Numbered from the stretch's first letter, positions 1 to 8,142 are shown. The stretch: 64,000 nt of DNA from UBA5287 sp041672395 (GCA_041672395.1 JBAYZS010000002.1:24233-88232), one strand, 5' to 3'. Notes: generated by a model not told the origin, from the letters alone. Made by a program: numbers and translations.

Positions 1-383
1 TAAGTTATTACTACTTTTGTTTATTTATTCAAATGTACATTTGTTATTTTATTGACTTCTGTTCAACTACATTTGACCATGATTTTCAGGTTACATTTGT
101 ATTTTCGGCCTACTTGCCAAATGTATTCCTAAGTCTGTAGATATTTTATTTACATCTTTTACCTTAATCCATGAATTTTGTGATTATTTGTACCCCACTA
201 ATCGAATAAAATTAAATATGAAACTCTCGACCTAATTAAATATAATATATCTAATTGTACTACAGATACATAAATGCCAAAATATGTGTTTATAAAAATT
301 GATCACATAATTATTTTGTCACCTAAAAACAAAAAACAACTGTATTGCGTTATAAAAAAGTAAACGTGATCATTTATATAATT
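1..383. other. Gene-free stretch with a TACATTTG half-site cluster
   Basis: I see no supportable gene here. The left part holds five copies of the octamer TACATTTG or its reverse complement: 30-37 (reverse), 36-43 (forward, the two forming the perfect 14-bp palindrome CAAATGTACATTTG), 68-75 (forward), 92-99 (forward) and 118-125 (reverse). The octamer fits the phylum's -7 box TAnnTTTG, but none of the copies has a TTTG element 18-21 nt upstream. They may therefore be binding sites for a dimeric regulator, or decayed promoter copies. From about 130 to 383 the sequence is plain AT-rich leader before the glutathione peroxidase gene. Confidence 0.5.
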
Positions 384-941
384 ATGAACAGAAAATTTGC
401 TCTTCAACTCCTATTAATATTTTCACTTATTATGACTACATTTTCACTAAATGCTCAATCGGTAAAAAATCTTTACGATTTCAAAGTAAAAGATATCAAT
501 GGAAAAGATTTTGATATGAGTTCTTTGAAAGGTAAAAAAGTGATGATCGTAAATGTTGCATCAAAATGTGGATTCACTCCACAATACAAAGATTTGCAAT
601 TGTTATATGAAACATACAAAAACAATAACTTTGTTGTGATTGGTTTTCCCGCAAATAATTTTTTGAAACAAGAACCTGGTACAAACGCTGAAATTCTAGA
701 GTTTTGCACTGAAAATTATGGGGTTACTTTTCCTATGATGTCTAAAATCAGCGTTAAGGGAAAAGATAAAGCTCCTATTTATAAATGGTTGACGACTAAA
801 TCTTTGAATGGAAAAATTGATCAGGAAGTGACATGGAATTTTCAGAAGTACCTGATTGATGAATCCGGAAATGTAGTGGAGGTATTTATGCCGAAAGAAA
901 GTCCCCTTAGTAAAAAGATAACGGACTGGATTAAACTTTAA
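384..941 (+). CDS. Secreted glutathione peroxidase family protein (Cys type)
   Basis: A thiol-dependent peroxidase that reduces hydrogen and lipid peroxides, probably with thioredoxin as donor. The 185-residue product starts with an export signal (residues 1-25, ending near NAQS), so it likely acts in the periplasm. The peroxidatic Cys62 lies in NVASKCGFTPQ where animal enzymes have selenocysteine. Gln96 (in KQEPGT), Trp151 and Asn152 (WNF) complete the catalytic tetrad. Cys108 in the FCTENYG segment is the expected resolving cysteine. The ATG at 384 is preferred over a TTG at 345 because the signal peptide begins exactly there. The stop lies only 4 nt from the convergent holA stop, leaving no room for a separate terminator. 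Confidence 0.93.
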   Translation: MNRKFALQLLLIFSLIMTTFSLNAQSVKNLYDFKVKDINGKDFDMSSLKGKKVMIVNVASKCGFTPQYKDLQLLYETYKNNNFVVIGFPANNFLKQEPGTNAEILEFCTENYGVTFPMMSKISVKGKDKAPIYKWLTTKSLNGKIDQEVTWNFQKYLIDESGNVVEVFMPKESPLSKKITDWIKL

Positions 942-945
942 TTTA

Positions 946-1974
946 TTAGTGCAATATTTTATACATCAGCTCTTTAAGTAATTGACCCGGAGTTGAGGAA
1001 GAATTATCAATCCCTTTAGCTTTTGCGTCGTAAGTACGTAAATATGAGATAATTTCTGTTACTTTCATAGCATTATAATTTATTAAACCTGTCATATAGT
1101 CCTTTGCAAAAAAGGAATTTCCTATATTTAGGGTTTTCATAACAGATTGTTCATCTTTTCGGGGTAACCAATAGCATTCCAATAAATTACTGAAATAATT
1201 AAACATTACAGTTATCGTCACCATAATAGGATTATCTTTTGGATTTCTATCAAAATAATCGATAATCCTATTTACCTGATAGACATCTTTTTGAGCGACA
1301 GCTGTGGTCAATTCAAAATTATTGAAATCTTTACTGATTCCTACATTTAATTCAATGAGTTCTGCAGTAATTCTTTTGGTTTTTTGTTCTGATACAGCAA
1401 CTTCTAATTTCTTTAATTCCTGTATAAGCTTACTTAAATCATTTCCTACATGATCTGCTAATAACACAGCTGATTTTTCATCTATTCCAATACCAAGTTC
1501 TCTCAAATATTGAGTAATAAAAGATGGTATTTGATTATCATATAGATGCTTAGACTCAAACACAATGCCGACCTTACTAATATTCTTTACAACAGCTTTG
1601 CGTGAGTCAATTTTCCCGTGCATATAAGCAATTACAAGAATAGTTGATGGCATGGGTCTTTTGGCATAAATATCTAATAGGTCAAGCTTATCAAGTAGTT
1701 GGGCTTCCTTTACGATGATTAACTGATAATCCGACATCATTGGAAAACGACGCGCTGATGCTATAATATTATTTACATCTGAATCCACACCATAGAAAGT
1801 AAGCATATTAAAATCCTTTTCTGCTTCGTTTAAAACAGTTTTCGATAGTGAGTCGATCAATTCGTCAATAAAATAAGATTCTTCGCCCATGAGCAAATAA
1901 ATGGGCTTAAATTCGCGCTTTTGGATGCTTGCGCGAATTGAATTAAACGTATTTTGAGTAGAAGGGGCTGCCAT
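946..1974 (-). CDS. holA: DNA polymerase III subunit delta
   Basis: The delta subunit of the clamp loader, which opens the beta sliding clamp during replication. The 342-residue protein has the family architecture: an N-terminal AAA+-like part without a working Walker motif (YLLMGEESYFIDELI near residue 27, then LIIVKEAQLL near 85), a helical middle and a C-terminal collar domain ending in QLLKELMYKIL. Length is normal. It follows the AMP nucleosidase gene by 6 nt on the same strand, so the two are probably co-transcribed. Divergence from E. coli HolA is high, as usual in this phylum, but the domain pattern is clear. Confidence 0.9.
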   Translation of the reverse strand: MAAPSTQNTFNSIRASIQKREFKPIYLLMGEESYFIDELIDSLSKTVLNEAEKDFNMLTFYGVDSDVNNIIASARRFPMMSDYQLIIVKEAQLLDKLDLLDIYAKRPMPSTILVIAYMHGKIDSRKAVVKNISKVGIVFESKHLYDNQIPSFITQYLRELGIGIDEKSAVLLADHVGNDLSKLIQELKKLEVAVSEQKTKRITAELIELNVGISKDFNNFELTTAVAQKDVYQVNRIIDYFDRNPKDNPIMVTITVMFNYFSNLLECYWLPRKDEQSVMKTLNIGNSFFAKDYMTGLINYNAMKVTEIISYLRTYDAKAKGIDNSSSTPGQLLKELMYKILH

Positions 1975-1980
1975 ATATTA

Positions 1981-2757
1981 TTACCAATCAAATCGCAGGT
2001 GTTTAACCGTTGATCCATTTTTTATTAATGTTTTAAGTGATTTTACACCTATCATCACATGATCGTTGACAAAATTCTCGGTTACTAACTTATCACTTTC
2101 TTCTGTCTTTACTCCGGTTGAGATCATGGGTTGATCGGAAATCAACAAAAGTGCTCCTATGGGAATATGGTTTGCAAATCCACAGGTAAATAAGGTGGCC
2201 GTTTCCATATCAACAGCCATAACTCGAATCTTGCGAAGGTAGCTTTTGAATTCGTCATCATATTCCCACACACGTCTGTTTGTCGTATAGACAGTTCCAG
2301 TCCAGTAATCACGCTGAAAATCTCTTATATTGGACGAAACAGCTCTCATCAGGCTAAATGCAGGTAAAGATGGAACTTCAGGTGGATAATAATCATTGGA
2401 AGTTCCTTCTCCTCTAATAGCTGCGATAGGAAGAATATAATCTCCTATTTGACGGTTTTCCTTCACTGCTCCGCATTTACCGAGGAAAAGAGCTGCAGTG
2501 GGTTCAACGGCACTTAATAAATCCATTATGGTTGCGGCATTTGCACTCCCCATTCCAAAATTGATAATGGTAATGTCTTCTGCAGAAGCATTTGGCATGT
2601 TACCATCTAACCCAATGATAGGCACATTAAAGTGATTGGCAAATATCTCTACATAATGTTGAAAATTAGTCAATAGTATAAACTTACTAAAATCTTCTAG
2701 TTTTCTTTTTGTATATCGTGGAAGCCAATTTTCAACTATTTCTTGTTTAGTTTTCAT
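1981..2757 (-). CDS. amn: AMP nucleosidase (short Bacteroidota form)
   Basis: Predicted to split AMP into adenine and ribose 5-phosphate, a purine salvage and adenylate control step. The 258-residue protein is one nucleoside-phosphorylase-type domain: GMGSANAA at 68-75 (phosphate/ribose loop), FLGKCGAV at 91-98, VDMETA at 182-187 (the family's ribose-binding Met-Glu) and SDQP at 207-210 with the catalytic Asp. It lacks the long N-terminal regulatory domain of the E. coli enzyme, so related nucleosidase or phosphorylase specificity cannot be excluded from sequence alone. It heads a two-gene unit with holA and is divergent from the HsdR_N-like gene. Confidence 0.85.
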   Translation of the reverse strand: MKTKQEIVENWLPRYTKRKLEDFSKFILLTNFQHYVEIFANHFNVPIIGLDGNMPNASAEDITIINFGMGSANAATIMDLLSAVEPTAALFLGKCGAVKENRQIGDYILPIAAIRGEGTSNDYYPPEVPSLPAFSLMRAVSSNIRDFQRDYWTGTVYTTNRRVWEYDDEFKSYLRKIRVMAVDMETATLFTCGFANHIPIGALLLISDQPMISTGVKTEESDKLVTENFVNDHVMIGVKSLKTLIKNGSTVKHLRFDW

Positions 2758-2765
2758 TTATACAT

Positions 2766-2801
2766 TAATTTTGTCATTGCTCTCGTGATTAAACAAAGAT
2801 A
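2766..2801. promoter_or_regulatory. Face-to-face promoters for amn and the HsdR_N gene
   Basis: TAATTTTG at 2766-2773 on the plus strand and TATCTTTG on the minus strand (2801-2794) both fit the Bacteroidota -7 box TAnnTTTG and point toward each other. Expected starts are about 2780 (rightward) and 2787 (leftward), so the two transcripts would overlap by a few nucleotides. The plus-strand box has CTTG at 2742-2745, 20 nt upstream, as a three-of-four -33 match. No clear -33 is seen for the minus-strand box. Confidence 0.45.
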
Positions 2802-2805
2802 CAAT

Positions 2806-3267
2806 ATGTACGATTTAAATTTGCCAAGTTTTGATGCCAAAATCCGAAAAAACAATGATAATTTCGAAGTTTTTGATTTACTGCGTAAAAAATATGTAGC
2901 TCTCACACCGGAAGAATGGGTTCGACAAAACTTTGTGAATTATCTGATCTCTGAAAAGAATTATCCTGTGTCACTTATGGTTAATGAGGCCAATATCAAT
3001 TTGAATAATCTAAATAGACGATGCGATACGGTTGTATATAACAACAAGTTAGAACCTAATGTGATCATTGAATATAAAAAGCCGGACATTGTAATTACTC
3101 AGAAAGTCTTTGATCAGATCGCTAAATATAATTTAGTGCTTAAAGTCGGTTACCTTATCGTTTCTAATGGAATTACACATTATTGTTGCAAGATGAACTA
3201 CGACGATATGTCCTTTAAATATTTGTCTGAAATCCCTGATTATGCGACAGTTTCATCGGATAATTAA
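2806..3267 (+). CDS. Orphan HsdR_N (type I restriction R N-terminal) domain protein
   Basis: A 153-residue stand-alone protein resembling the N-terminal PD-(D/E)xK nuclease domain of type I restriction R subunits. Asp74 (in RRCDTVVY) and Glu89-x-Lys91 (IIEYKKP) give the spacing of the nuclease core. No helicase domain follows, and no hsdM or hsdS gene is nearby, so it is not part of a restriction system here. I recall this small gene sitting beside amn and holA in other Bacteroidales, which suggests a housekeeping nucleic-acid role; its substrate is unknown. The ATG at 2806 fits the family start; an in-frame start at 2743 would overlap amn. The stop overlaps the convergent panB stop by 4 nt. 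Confidence 0.8.
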   Translation: MYDLNLPSFDAKIRKNNDNFEVFDLLRKKYVALTPEEWVRQNFVNYLISEKNYPVSLMVNEANINLNNLNRRCDTVVYNNKLEPNVIIEYKKPDIVITQKVFDQIAKYNLVLKVGYLIVSNGITHYCCKMNYDDMSFKYLSEIPDYATVSSDN

Positions 3268-4094
3268 TAGCTTTCGTCATTTGATGGGAAATCTTGCGAT
3301 TTTACATCACCAATGTACGATTGAACTGCATCGTAAATCGTGTCATGCAAATTTGCATAAACTCTCAAGAACTTAGGTGAAAAACCTTTATTGATTCCGA
3401 GCATATCATGCATTACAAGTACTTGACCGTCAACATGAGGTCCTGCTCCTATTCCAATAATTGGAATGGTTAACTCTTCGGCTATTTTTTTTGCTAGTTC
3501 AGAAGGAATTTTCTCCAAAACAATTGCGAAGCACCCAGCAGCTTGTAGATATTTAGCGTCTTCGCGTAATCTTTCTGCTTCAGATTCTTCTTTTGCACGA
3601 ACACCATAAGTACCAAACTTATTGATAGACTGAGGAGTAAGACCTAAATGTCCCATAATTGGGATGCCTCCATTCAAAATACGTTCAATCGATGCGCTGA
3701 TTTCTTGTCCTCCTTCTAATTTGACACAGTCGGCATTTGTTTCTTTCATGATTCTAACAGCATTTGCAAATGCTTCATCCGGATTACCTTGATAACTACC
3801 AAAGGGCATATCAACAACCAGCAGAGAATGCGATATTGCTCTTGAAACAGATTGTGCATGATAAATCATCTGGTCAAGCGTAATTGGCAATGTACTTGAA
3901 TAACCTGCCATTGTATTCGCTGCTGAATCACCGACCAAAATAGCATCCATTCCGGCTTCATCAATGATTTTGGCCATTGAATAATCGTAAGCGGTAAGCA
4001 TGGAAATCTTCTCTCCATGCTGTTTCATCTCTTGTAGCCGTTTGGTGGTTACCTTTTTCCTATTTTCTGATAAATAATTATGGGTATCAGTCAT
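3264..4094 (-). CDS. panB: 3-methyl-2-oxobutanoate hydroxymethyltransferase
   Basis: Catalyses the first committed step of pantothenate (vitamin B5) synthesis, transferring a hydroxymethyl group from methylene-tetrahydrofolate to ketoisovalerate. The 276-residue TIM barrel shows the family landmarks MLTAYDYSMAKI, ILVGDS and VVDMPFGSY, whose aspartates bind Mg2+, then KLEGG, MGHLGLTPQS, the catalytic-region EKIPSELA and IGIGAG. Length matches the family. The ATG at 4094 is chosen because the upstream TTG at 4112 falls inside the predicted -7 box. No panC or panD is adjacent, so the pathway is scattered. The stop overlaps that of the convergent HsdR_N-like gene. Confidence 0.95.
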   Translation of the reverse strand: MTDTHNYLSENRKKVTTKRLQEMKQHGEKISMLTAYDYSMAKIIDEAGMDAILVGDSAANTMAGYSSTLPITLDQMIYHAQSVSRAISHSLLVVDMPFGSYQGNPDEAFANAVRIMKETNADCVKLEGGQEISASIERILNGGIPIMGHLGLTPQSINKFGTYGVRAKEESEAERLREDAKYLQAAGCFAIVLEKIPSELAKKIAEELTIPIIGIGAGPHVDGQVLVMHDMLGINKGFSPKFLRVYANLHDTIYDAVQSYIGDVKSQDFPSNDESY

Positions 4095-4109
4095 GACTTT
4101 TCTTTTGTA

Positions 4110-4139
4110 CAAAGATAACCTTTTAGGGTATTAAACAAA
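4110..4139 (-). promoter_or_regulatory. panB promoter overlapping the preceding terminator's U-tract
   Basis: On the minus strand TTTG (4139-4136), an 18-nt spacer and TATCTTTG (4117-4110) match the Bacteroidota consensus. The TTTG lies in the T-run directly after the terminator hairpin 4141-4169. The predicted start at about 4102 leaves a leader of only some 8 nt before the panB ATG. Confidence 0.6.
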
Positions 4140-4140
4140 A

Positions 4141-4169
4141 GAAAAGCAGGACAAAAAATCCTGCTTTTC
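4141..4169 (-). terminator. Intrinsic terminator of the FadL-like porin gene
   Basis: A perfect 11-bp stem (4141-4151 with 4159-4169) and a 7-nt loop, followed on the minus strand by TTTTGTTT. It lies 18 nt beyond the porin stop codon. Confidence 0.85.
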
Positions 4170-4186
4170 AAATTCTATCAGCAATA

Positions 4187-5815
4187 TTAAAACTTATATC
4201 CTATTGTAAGTGCCGCTTTTACATTATTGTTTTCGAGAACGTATGGTTCTGCATCTACAACAATATCTTTGCGTGCTTCATCAGCAAAAACATTTGGATA
4301 TGGGTATAAATCATCAGTTTGATTTTTAAAGACAACTGCCAGATCCATATAGACATTCTGGTTGAATCGGTATCCAATGCCACCTGTATAATAATTGGCA
4401 TCTCCTTCCATTCTATAATGAGGAACTGTTCCGCTGATCATTGCATCTCCCTGTTGATCTTTATAAACTTCATTATATGGATTTTCCATCCATGCATAAC
4501 CTAATCTACCATAAAAACGAGGAGTAAAACGATATTCAACACCTGCTCTTACAGTTGAAGACGATTTATAATCTGTATCAATATATGAATTTGTATTGTT
4601 GTATATATTCGATACTCCTGAACCATAAGAATCAGAATAACTCATATCTTTATAGTTCGTAACTTCATAATCTAAACTTGCAATGAATCGACTCCCAAAG
4701 ACACCTGCAATACTTGCAATCCATTTGCCGGGAGTTTTAAAATTGTAATCCCATCTTGCTGTACCTGTATCAACAGTTCTATTATTAATATCCAAGTATG
4801 CCTCCTGGTCTGCTGAAGATAGTTTATCAAGATATCCATCAATTTTATATGAAGAAAGAGCTGAATATGTATCTGTTAACGTGTACCATACAGGCGAATG
4901 ATAAGCAAGACCTAATCGAATAGAATTTGTTGGACGATAAATAGCACCAAGCTTCAAACCAACTCCTGCACCTTCAGTTGTCAACCAATTTTCTACATCA
5001 AAACCATTATTATCGCCAGTAGGAAAATTCTCTGTATATATAGATGATAAGTTATAGTAGATATTAGTTACGTTTAACGAAAAGCCAAAATTCAATCGAT
5101 TATTTATTGATGTGCCAATTGAAAAATCAAAGTTTTCGATAGAACCTTTTTCCTTTATATCTAGAAGATTTTCAACTTTATCTCCAGGATTTAGAATTGA
5201 TTCATAACCGATTTGTTTATCCGTATTATCGTAAATTGGATACATTAAAAAACTCTGATATGCCAAAATAGGTAACCAAGGAGCACCTTGATCAAGATAA
5301 AAAGGGTCTTGTTCTTTTCCATTAACATCAGTAGTGCCTAAAAGAAATTCGCTGACATCTCCATGTCTGTGAACAATATAATCTGTCAAAGAACTTGATC
5401 TGCCACCACCTGCCGCACTATAAGACTTTTCAAATGATTTTAGTTTGTTATATGTAAATCCGAAATTGATTGAAGGCACATTATTGCTCCTTAAAGGAAA
5501 ATAACCAATATAACCCAAATTATTCATCCCGGAATCAGAAACGGAGAAAGAACCGTTTCCAATCTTTGAAGTTTCACGCGATGTAGTAAGAGTACCTGCT
5601 ATCTCTGAACTTCGGTAGACCGCAATTCCGGCTGGATTAATAGCTACTCCGGTTTGATCACCGCCTAAAGCGCCAAAAGCCCCTCCCATAGCTAATCCAC
5701 GTGCAGTGCCATATAAATCACCTCGTGAAATCATGTTAGCTTCAACTTCGCCCTGCCCAAAAGAATGGAAAGAGAAAAGCAAAGCAAACAATAGTAAGAA
5801 TGTACATTTTTTCAT
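4187..5815 (-). CDS. OmpP1/FadL family outer membrane transport protein
   Basis: A predicted outer-membrane beta-barrel of the FadL/TodX type, which lets hydrophobic small molecules cross the outer membrane. The 542-residue protein has a signal peptide (about residues 1-20, SFHSFGQ), then the conserved N-terminal hatch region with GLAMGGAFGALGGDQ and AINPAGIAVYR near residues 40-67. Alternating beta-strand pattern with many aromatic girdle residues fills the rest, ending in the barrel-closing ALTIGYKF. The ligand is unknown. It is downstream of the Gly/Ser/Tyr-rich gene but separated by a probable hairpin, and has its own terminator. Confidence 0.85.
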   Translation of the reverse strand: MKKCTFLLLFALLFSFHSFGQGEVEANMISRGDLYGTARGLAMGGAFGALGGDQTGVAINPAGIAVYRSSEIAGTLTTSRETSKIGNGSFSVSDSGMNNLGYIGYFPLRSNNVPSINFGFTYNKLKSFEKSYSAAGGGRSSSLTDYIVHRHGDVSEFLLGTTDVNGKEQDPFYLDQGAPWLPILAYQSFLMYPIYDNTDKQIGYESILNPGDKVENLLDIKEKGSIENFDFSIGTSINNRLNFGFSLNVTNIYYNLSSIYTENFPTGDNNGFDVENWLTTEGAGVGLKLGAIYRPTNSIRLGLAYHSPVWYTLTDTYSALSSYKIDGYLDKLSSADQEAYLDINNRTVDTGTARWDYNFKTPGKWIASIAGVFGSRFIASLDYEVTNYKDMSYSDSYGSGVSNIYNNTNSYIDTDYKSSSTVRAGVEYRFTPRFYGRLGYAWMENPYNEVYKDQQGDAMISGTVPHYRMEGDANYYTGGIGYRFNQNVYMDLAVVFKNQTDDLYPYPNVFADEARKDIVVDAEPYVLENNNVKAALTIGYKF

Positions 5816-5845
5816 TTATCTTCGATTATTATAGTTATACTAAAT

Positions 5846-5903
5846 AAAAAAGATCGCCTTTAATAATTGACAATTAGGTTATTGCTTGAAGACGGTCTTT
5901 TTT
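5846..5903 (-). terminator. Probable terminator of the Gly/Ser/Tyr-rich gene
   Basis: The segments 5846-5858 and 5891-5903 can form a 13-bp stem with one mismatch and one G-U pair on the minus-strand RNA. A run of U closes the 3' arm. The loop is long (32 nt), which weakens the call. Confidence 0.5.
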
Positions 5904-5913
5904 ACTAATTGAT

Positions 5914-7188
5914 TTAACGACGACCACCGCTGCTACTTCTAGAGCTAGAGCTGCTGCTGCTACTGCTGCTGCCTCCACCGCCATATGAGCCTGAACTTCC
6001 CGAAGAACTACTTCTTGAAGGAACTGAATATGTAGAAGAGCTTCTGCTACTGCTTGATGGAGTAGATACGGATCTGCTATTGGTCGTTGAACTTGAACTT
6101 GATCTTGATGGAGTAACATTCGTTTCACTACTTCTTTGATAAGTTCTTTCGCTATTGACGTTAGAACTTGAACGACCAACAGTAGTACGATTTGTAGTGC
6201 TACTTGTTCTTGGAACTACTTGTCCTGATCGAGAATCGCGTACTCGTCCGGTATTATCGATAATACGAGTTCTGGAATTGCTGTTTGAGTTTCTTGTATT
6301 GTAAGATTCAGAATTTCGAGTACTTCTACCGGAAGTTGTACCAACAGATGAGCGACTTGAGCTTCTACCCGAAGTAGTACCAACAGATGAGCGACTTGAT
6401 GTTCTGCCTGAAGCTGTCAAACTTGATGATCTTGAAGATGATCCTAAAGAACTTCTTCTGTATGAACCAGAACTTCTGCCAGAACTATTTCGTGCTATAC
6501 TCGAATAATAACCATCATAGAATCCGTTATAATAACCGCTTCCGTAACCATAGTATCCGCCTCCATATCCATAGTATCCGCCTCCGAATCCATAGTAACC
6601 ACCTCCATACCAAGGTGAATACCAATTGTTATAATACCACGGAGAATACCAACTTCCATAATACCATGGATCATACCAACCACCATAATACCATGGATCG
6701 TACCATGGATAATAACTTGAATAATATGATGGCCATCCCCAACCGAAATTGAAATTAATTCGATAATCCCAACCACGATTGTAATAATAATCGTCATAGA
6801 CTTCGTCGGTCACATATACAATAATATCATCGGCTCCTGTAATGCGAACACTTGATTCGGGATCAGAATATTTAATTATTCTATCCGTATATTCATATTG
6901 TTGATAAACAGTATCATCGTCAATTACAGACAGTTCATTTTCGTTATATACGCCTACGTCTCTACGATTATATTCGTCAAGATTCCTGCCGTTGGCAACT
7001 ACCTCCATATTGGAATTGTCACCTTTAACAATCACAACTTTCTTTTTTGGTGGTTGTTCTTTTTTGACTTCGTTCCGAACCGGCTGATTGTCCGATGGGT
7101 TAGCATAAATATCATCCCATTCTTGAGCAAAACCGAAAACGGGTACCAACGCCAACAAACAAGCAATCAAAAATTGTTTAGTTTTCAT
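5914..7188 (-). CDS. Secreted low-complexity Gly/Ser/Tyr-rich protein
   Basis: Function not recognised. The 424-residue product has a signal peptide (residues 1-21, VFGFAQ), an acidic N-terminal part (about 22-140), then a tryptophan/tyrosine segment built on PWY-x-GGWYDPWYYG-like units (about 145-190). Next comes a GGGYYGYGGGYYG segment (about 195-225), and then a long Ser/Arg/Thr-rich tail ending in poly-Ser and RSSSGGRR. Two adjacent 13-residue copies (SRSSVGTTSGRSS) correspond to a 39-bp DNA tandem repeat at about 6338-6415. The composition suggests an envelope-exposed flexible or adhesive protein, by inference only. A GGGAG motif shortly before the ATG is a Shine-Dalgarno-like site, unusual for this phylum. 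Confidence 0.7.
   Translation of the reverse strand: MKTKQFLIACLLALVPVFGFAQEWDDIYANPSDNQPVRNEVKKEQPPKKKVVIVKGDNSNMEVVANGRNLDEYNRRDVGVYNENELSVIDDDTVYQQYEYTDRIIKYSDPESSVRITGADDIIVYVTDEVYDDYYYNRGWDYRINFNFGWGWPSYYSSYYPWYDPWYYGGWYDPWYYGSWYSPWYYNNWYSPWYGGGYYGFGGGYYGYGGGYYGYGSGYYNGFYDGYYSSIARNSSGRSSGSYRRSSLGSSSRSSSLTASGRTSSRSSVGTTSGRSSSRSSVGTTSGRSTRNSESYNTRNSNSNSRTRIIDNTGRVRDSRSGQVVPRTSSTTNRTTVGRSSSNVNSERTYQRSSETNVTPSRSSSSSTTNSRSVSTPSSSSRSSSTYSVPSRSSSSGSSGSYGGGGSSSSSSSSSSRSSSGGRR
6338..6415. repeat. 39-bp tandem repeat inside the low-complexity gene
   Basis: Two direct copies with a 39-bp period. The 23-bp segment beginning GTACCAACAGATG starts at 6338 and again at 6377 and is identical in both. 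The period is a multiple of three, so copy-number change would keep the reading frame. Confidence 0.8.
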
Positions 7189-7288
7189 AGCTTTCTCCCT
7201 GTTATTTAATAATTTATTTAGTACGATAATTTGACATATTCAACATCAAAAAGTTTAATGTAAAAATACATATTTATTCCTTTGCTTG

Positions 7289-7306
7289 TGTAGTAAAAAT
7301 ACTACA
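7289..7306. repeat. Small perfect inverted repeat
   Basis: TGTAGTA (7289-7295) and TACTACA (7300-7306) around an AAAA loop, in the 195-nt gap between the PhnP-like gene and the low-complexity gene. There is no U-tract on either side, so a regulator site is as likely as a weak terminator. Confidence 0.35.
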
Positions 7307-7383
7307 ACATTGCAATTTACTTATAAGATGTATAAACACCAAAAACGTTGCATGAATTTAGGTTAAATAACCTAAAGAGTACA

Positions 7384-8142
7384 TTAAATCTTTAACTCTA
7401 AACCATCATACGCAAAATACATGGTTTCTGGTATTTCTTTTTGAACTTCTGAATGAAGTCCAATATGGTGACTCATATGAGTAAAATAAGTGCGCTTGGC
7501 TCCTACTCTTTCCGCTAACTGAATGGCTTCTGCTAAATTCTGATGTGATATATGATCTTTCTTCCTTAATGCAGTAACTACAAGAATGTCAAGGTCTTTT
7601 AACTTTTCATATTCTTCTTCCGGGAGATATTTCAAATCGGTTAGATAGGCAAAAGCTCCTATTCTATACCCTAAAATAGGCAATTTATAATGCATCACCC
7701 TAATAGGTTGAATTTCTACAGATTTTATATATAAAGATTTGGGATACTGGATTTCATGAAACATTAATTCAGGAACGCCCATATATTTGTTATCTGCAAA
7801 AATATACGGCATTCTATAATTCAAAGCATGAGAAACATTTGGTTCAGCATAAATATTTATAGCCCCAAATCGACAAAATGGTCGCAAATCATCTAATCCG
7901 CCAATATGATCATAATGCTCATGTGTCAACAATACACCGTCTATTTTTTCAAAAGGAACAAAAAACATCTGTTGTCGAAAATCAGGAGTACAATCAATGA
8001 TAATATTTGTATCATCAACATGAATTTGAACTGAAGACCTGAGACGATTATCCCTAAAATCAGTAGAGGTACAAACAGAACAAGTGCAACCAAGCTCGGG
8101 TACACCTGTTGAAGTTCCTGTTCCTAAAAAACGTATAATCAT
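7384..8142 (-). CDS. PhnP-like MBL-fold metallohydrolase
   Basis: A metallo-beta-lactamase-fold phosphodiesterase, probably acting on a cyclic phosphate ester or nucleotide. The 252-residue protein carries the metal-binding HxHxDH motif (THEHYDHIGG, His74, His76, Asp78, His79), the substrate-side start GTGTSTGVPELGC and the Cys-rich CTCSVC near residue 20, a feature shared with PhnP. A later LTDLKYLP and THMSHHIG supply the remaining metal ligands. No phn (phosphonate) genes are nearby, so the exact substrate is open. It is preceded by the SPOR lipoprotein gene, with a hairpin between them. Confidence 0.85.
   Translation of the reverse strand: MIIRFLGTGTSTGVPELGCTCSVCTSTDFRDNRLRSSVQIHVDDTNIIIDCTPDFRQQMFFVPFEKIDGVLLTHEHYDHIGGLDDLRPFCRFGAINIYAEPNVSHALNYRMPYIFADNKYMGVPELMFHEIQYPKSLYIKSVEIQPIRVMHYKLPILGYRIGAFAYLTDLKYLPEEEYEKLKDLDILVVTALRKKDHISHQNLAEAIQLAERVGAKRTYFTHMSHHIGLHSEVQKEIPETMYFAYDGLELKI

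Noticed and set aside
36..99. TACATTTG copies as working promoters
   Set aside because: They fit the -7 consensus, but no TTTG stands 18-21 nt upstream of any copy. Listed instead as a half-site cluster.
345..383. N-terminal extension of the glutathione peroxidase from a TTG at 345
   Set aside because: The signal peptide begins at the ATG at 384, and the added residues would place charged and hydrophobic segments before it.
5874..6797. Several 100-120 codon frames on both strands in the low-complexity gene
   Set aside because: They are repeat shadows of the Gly/Ser/Tyr-rich gene (His/Asn- or Ile/Met-rich nonsense) and have no independent start context.
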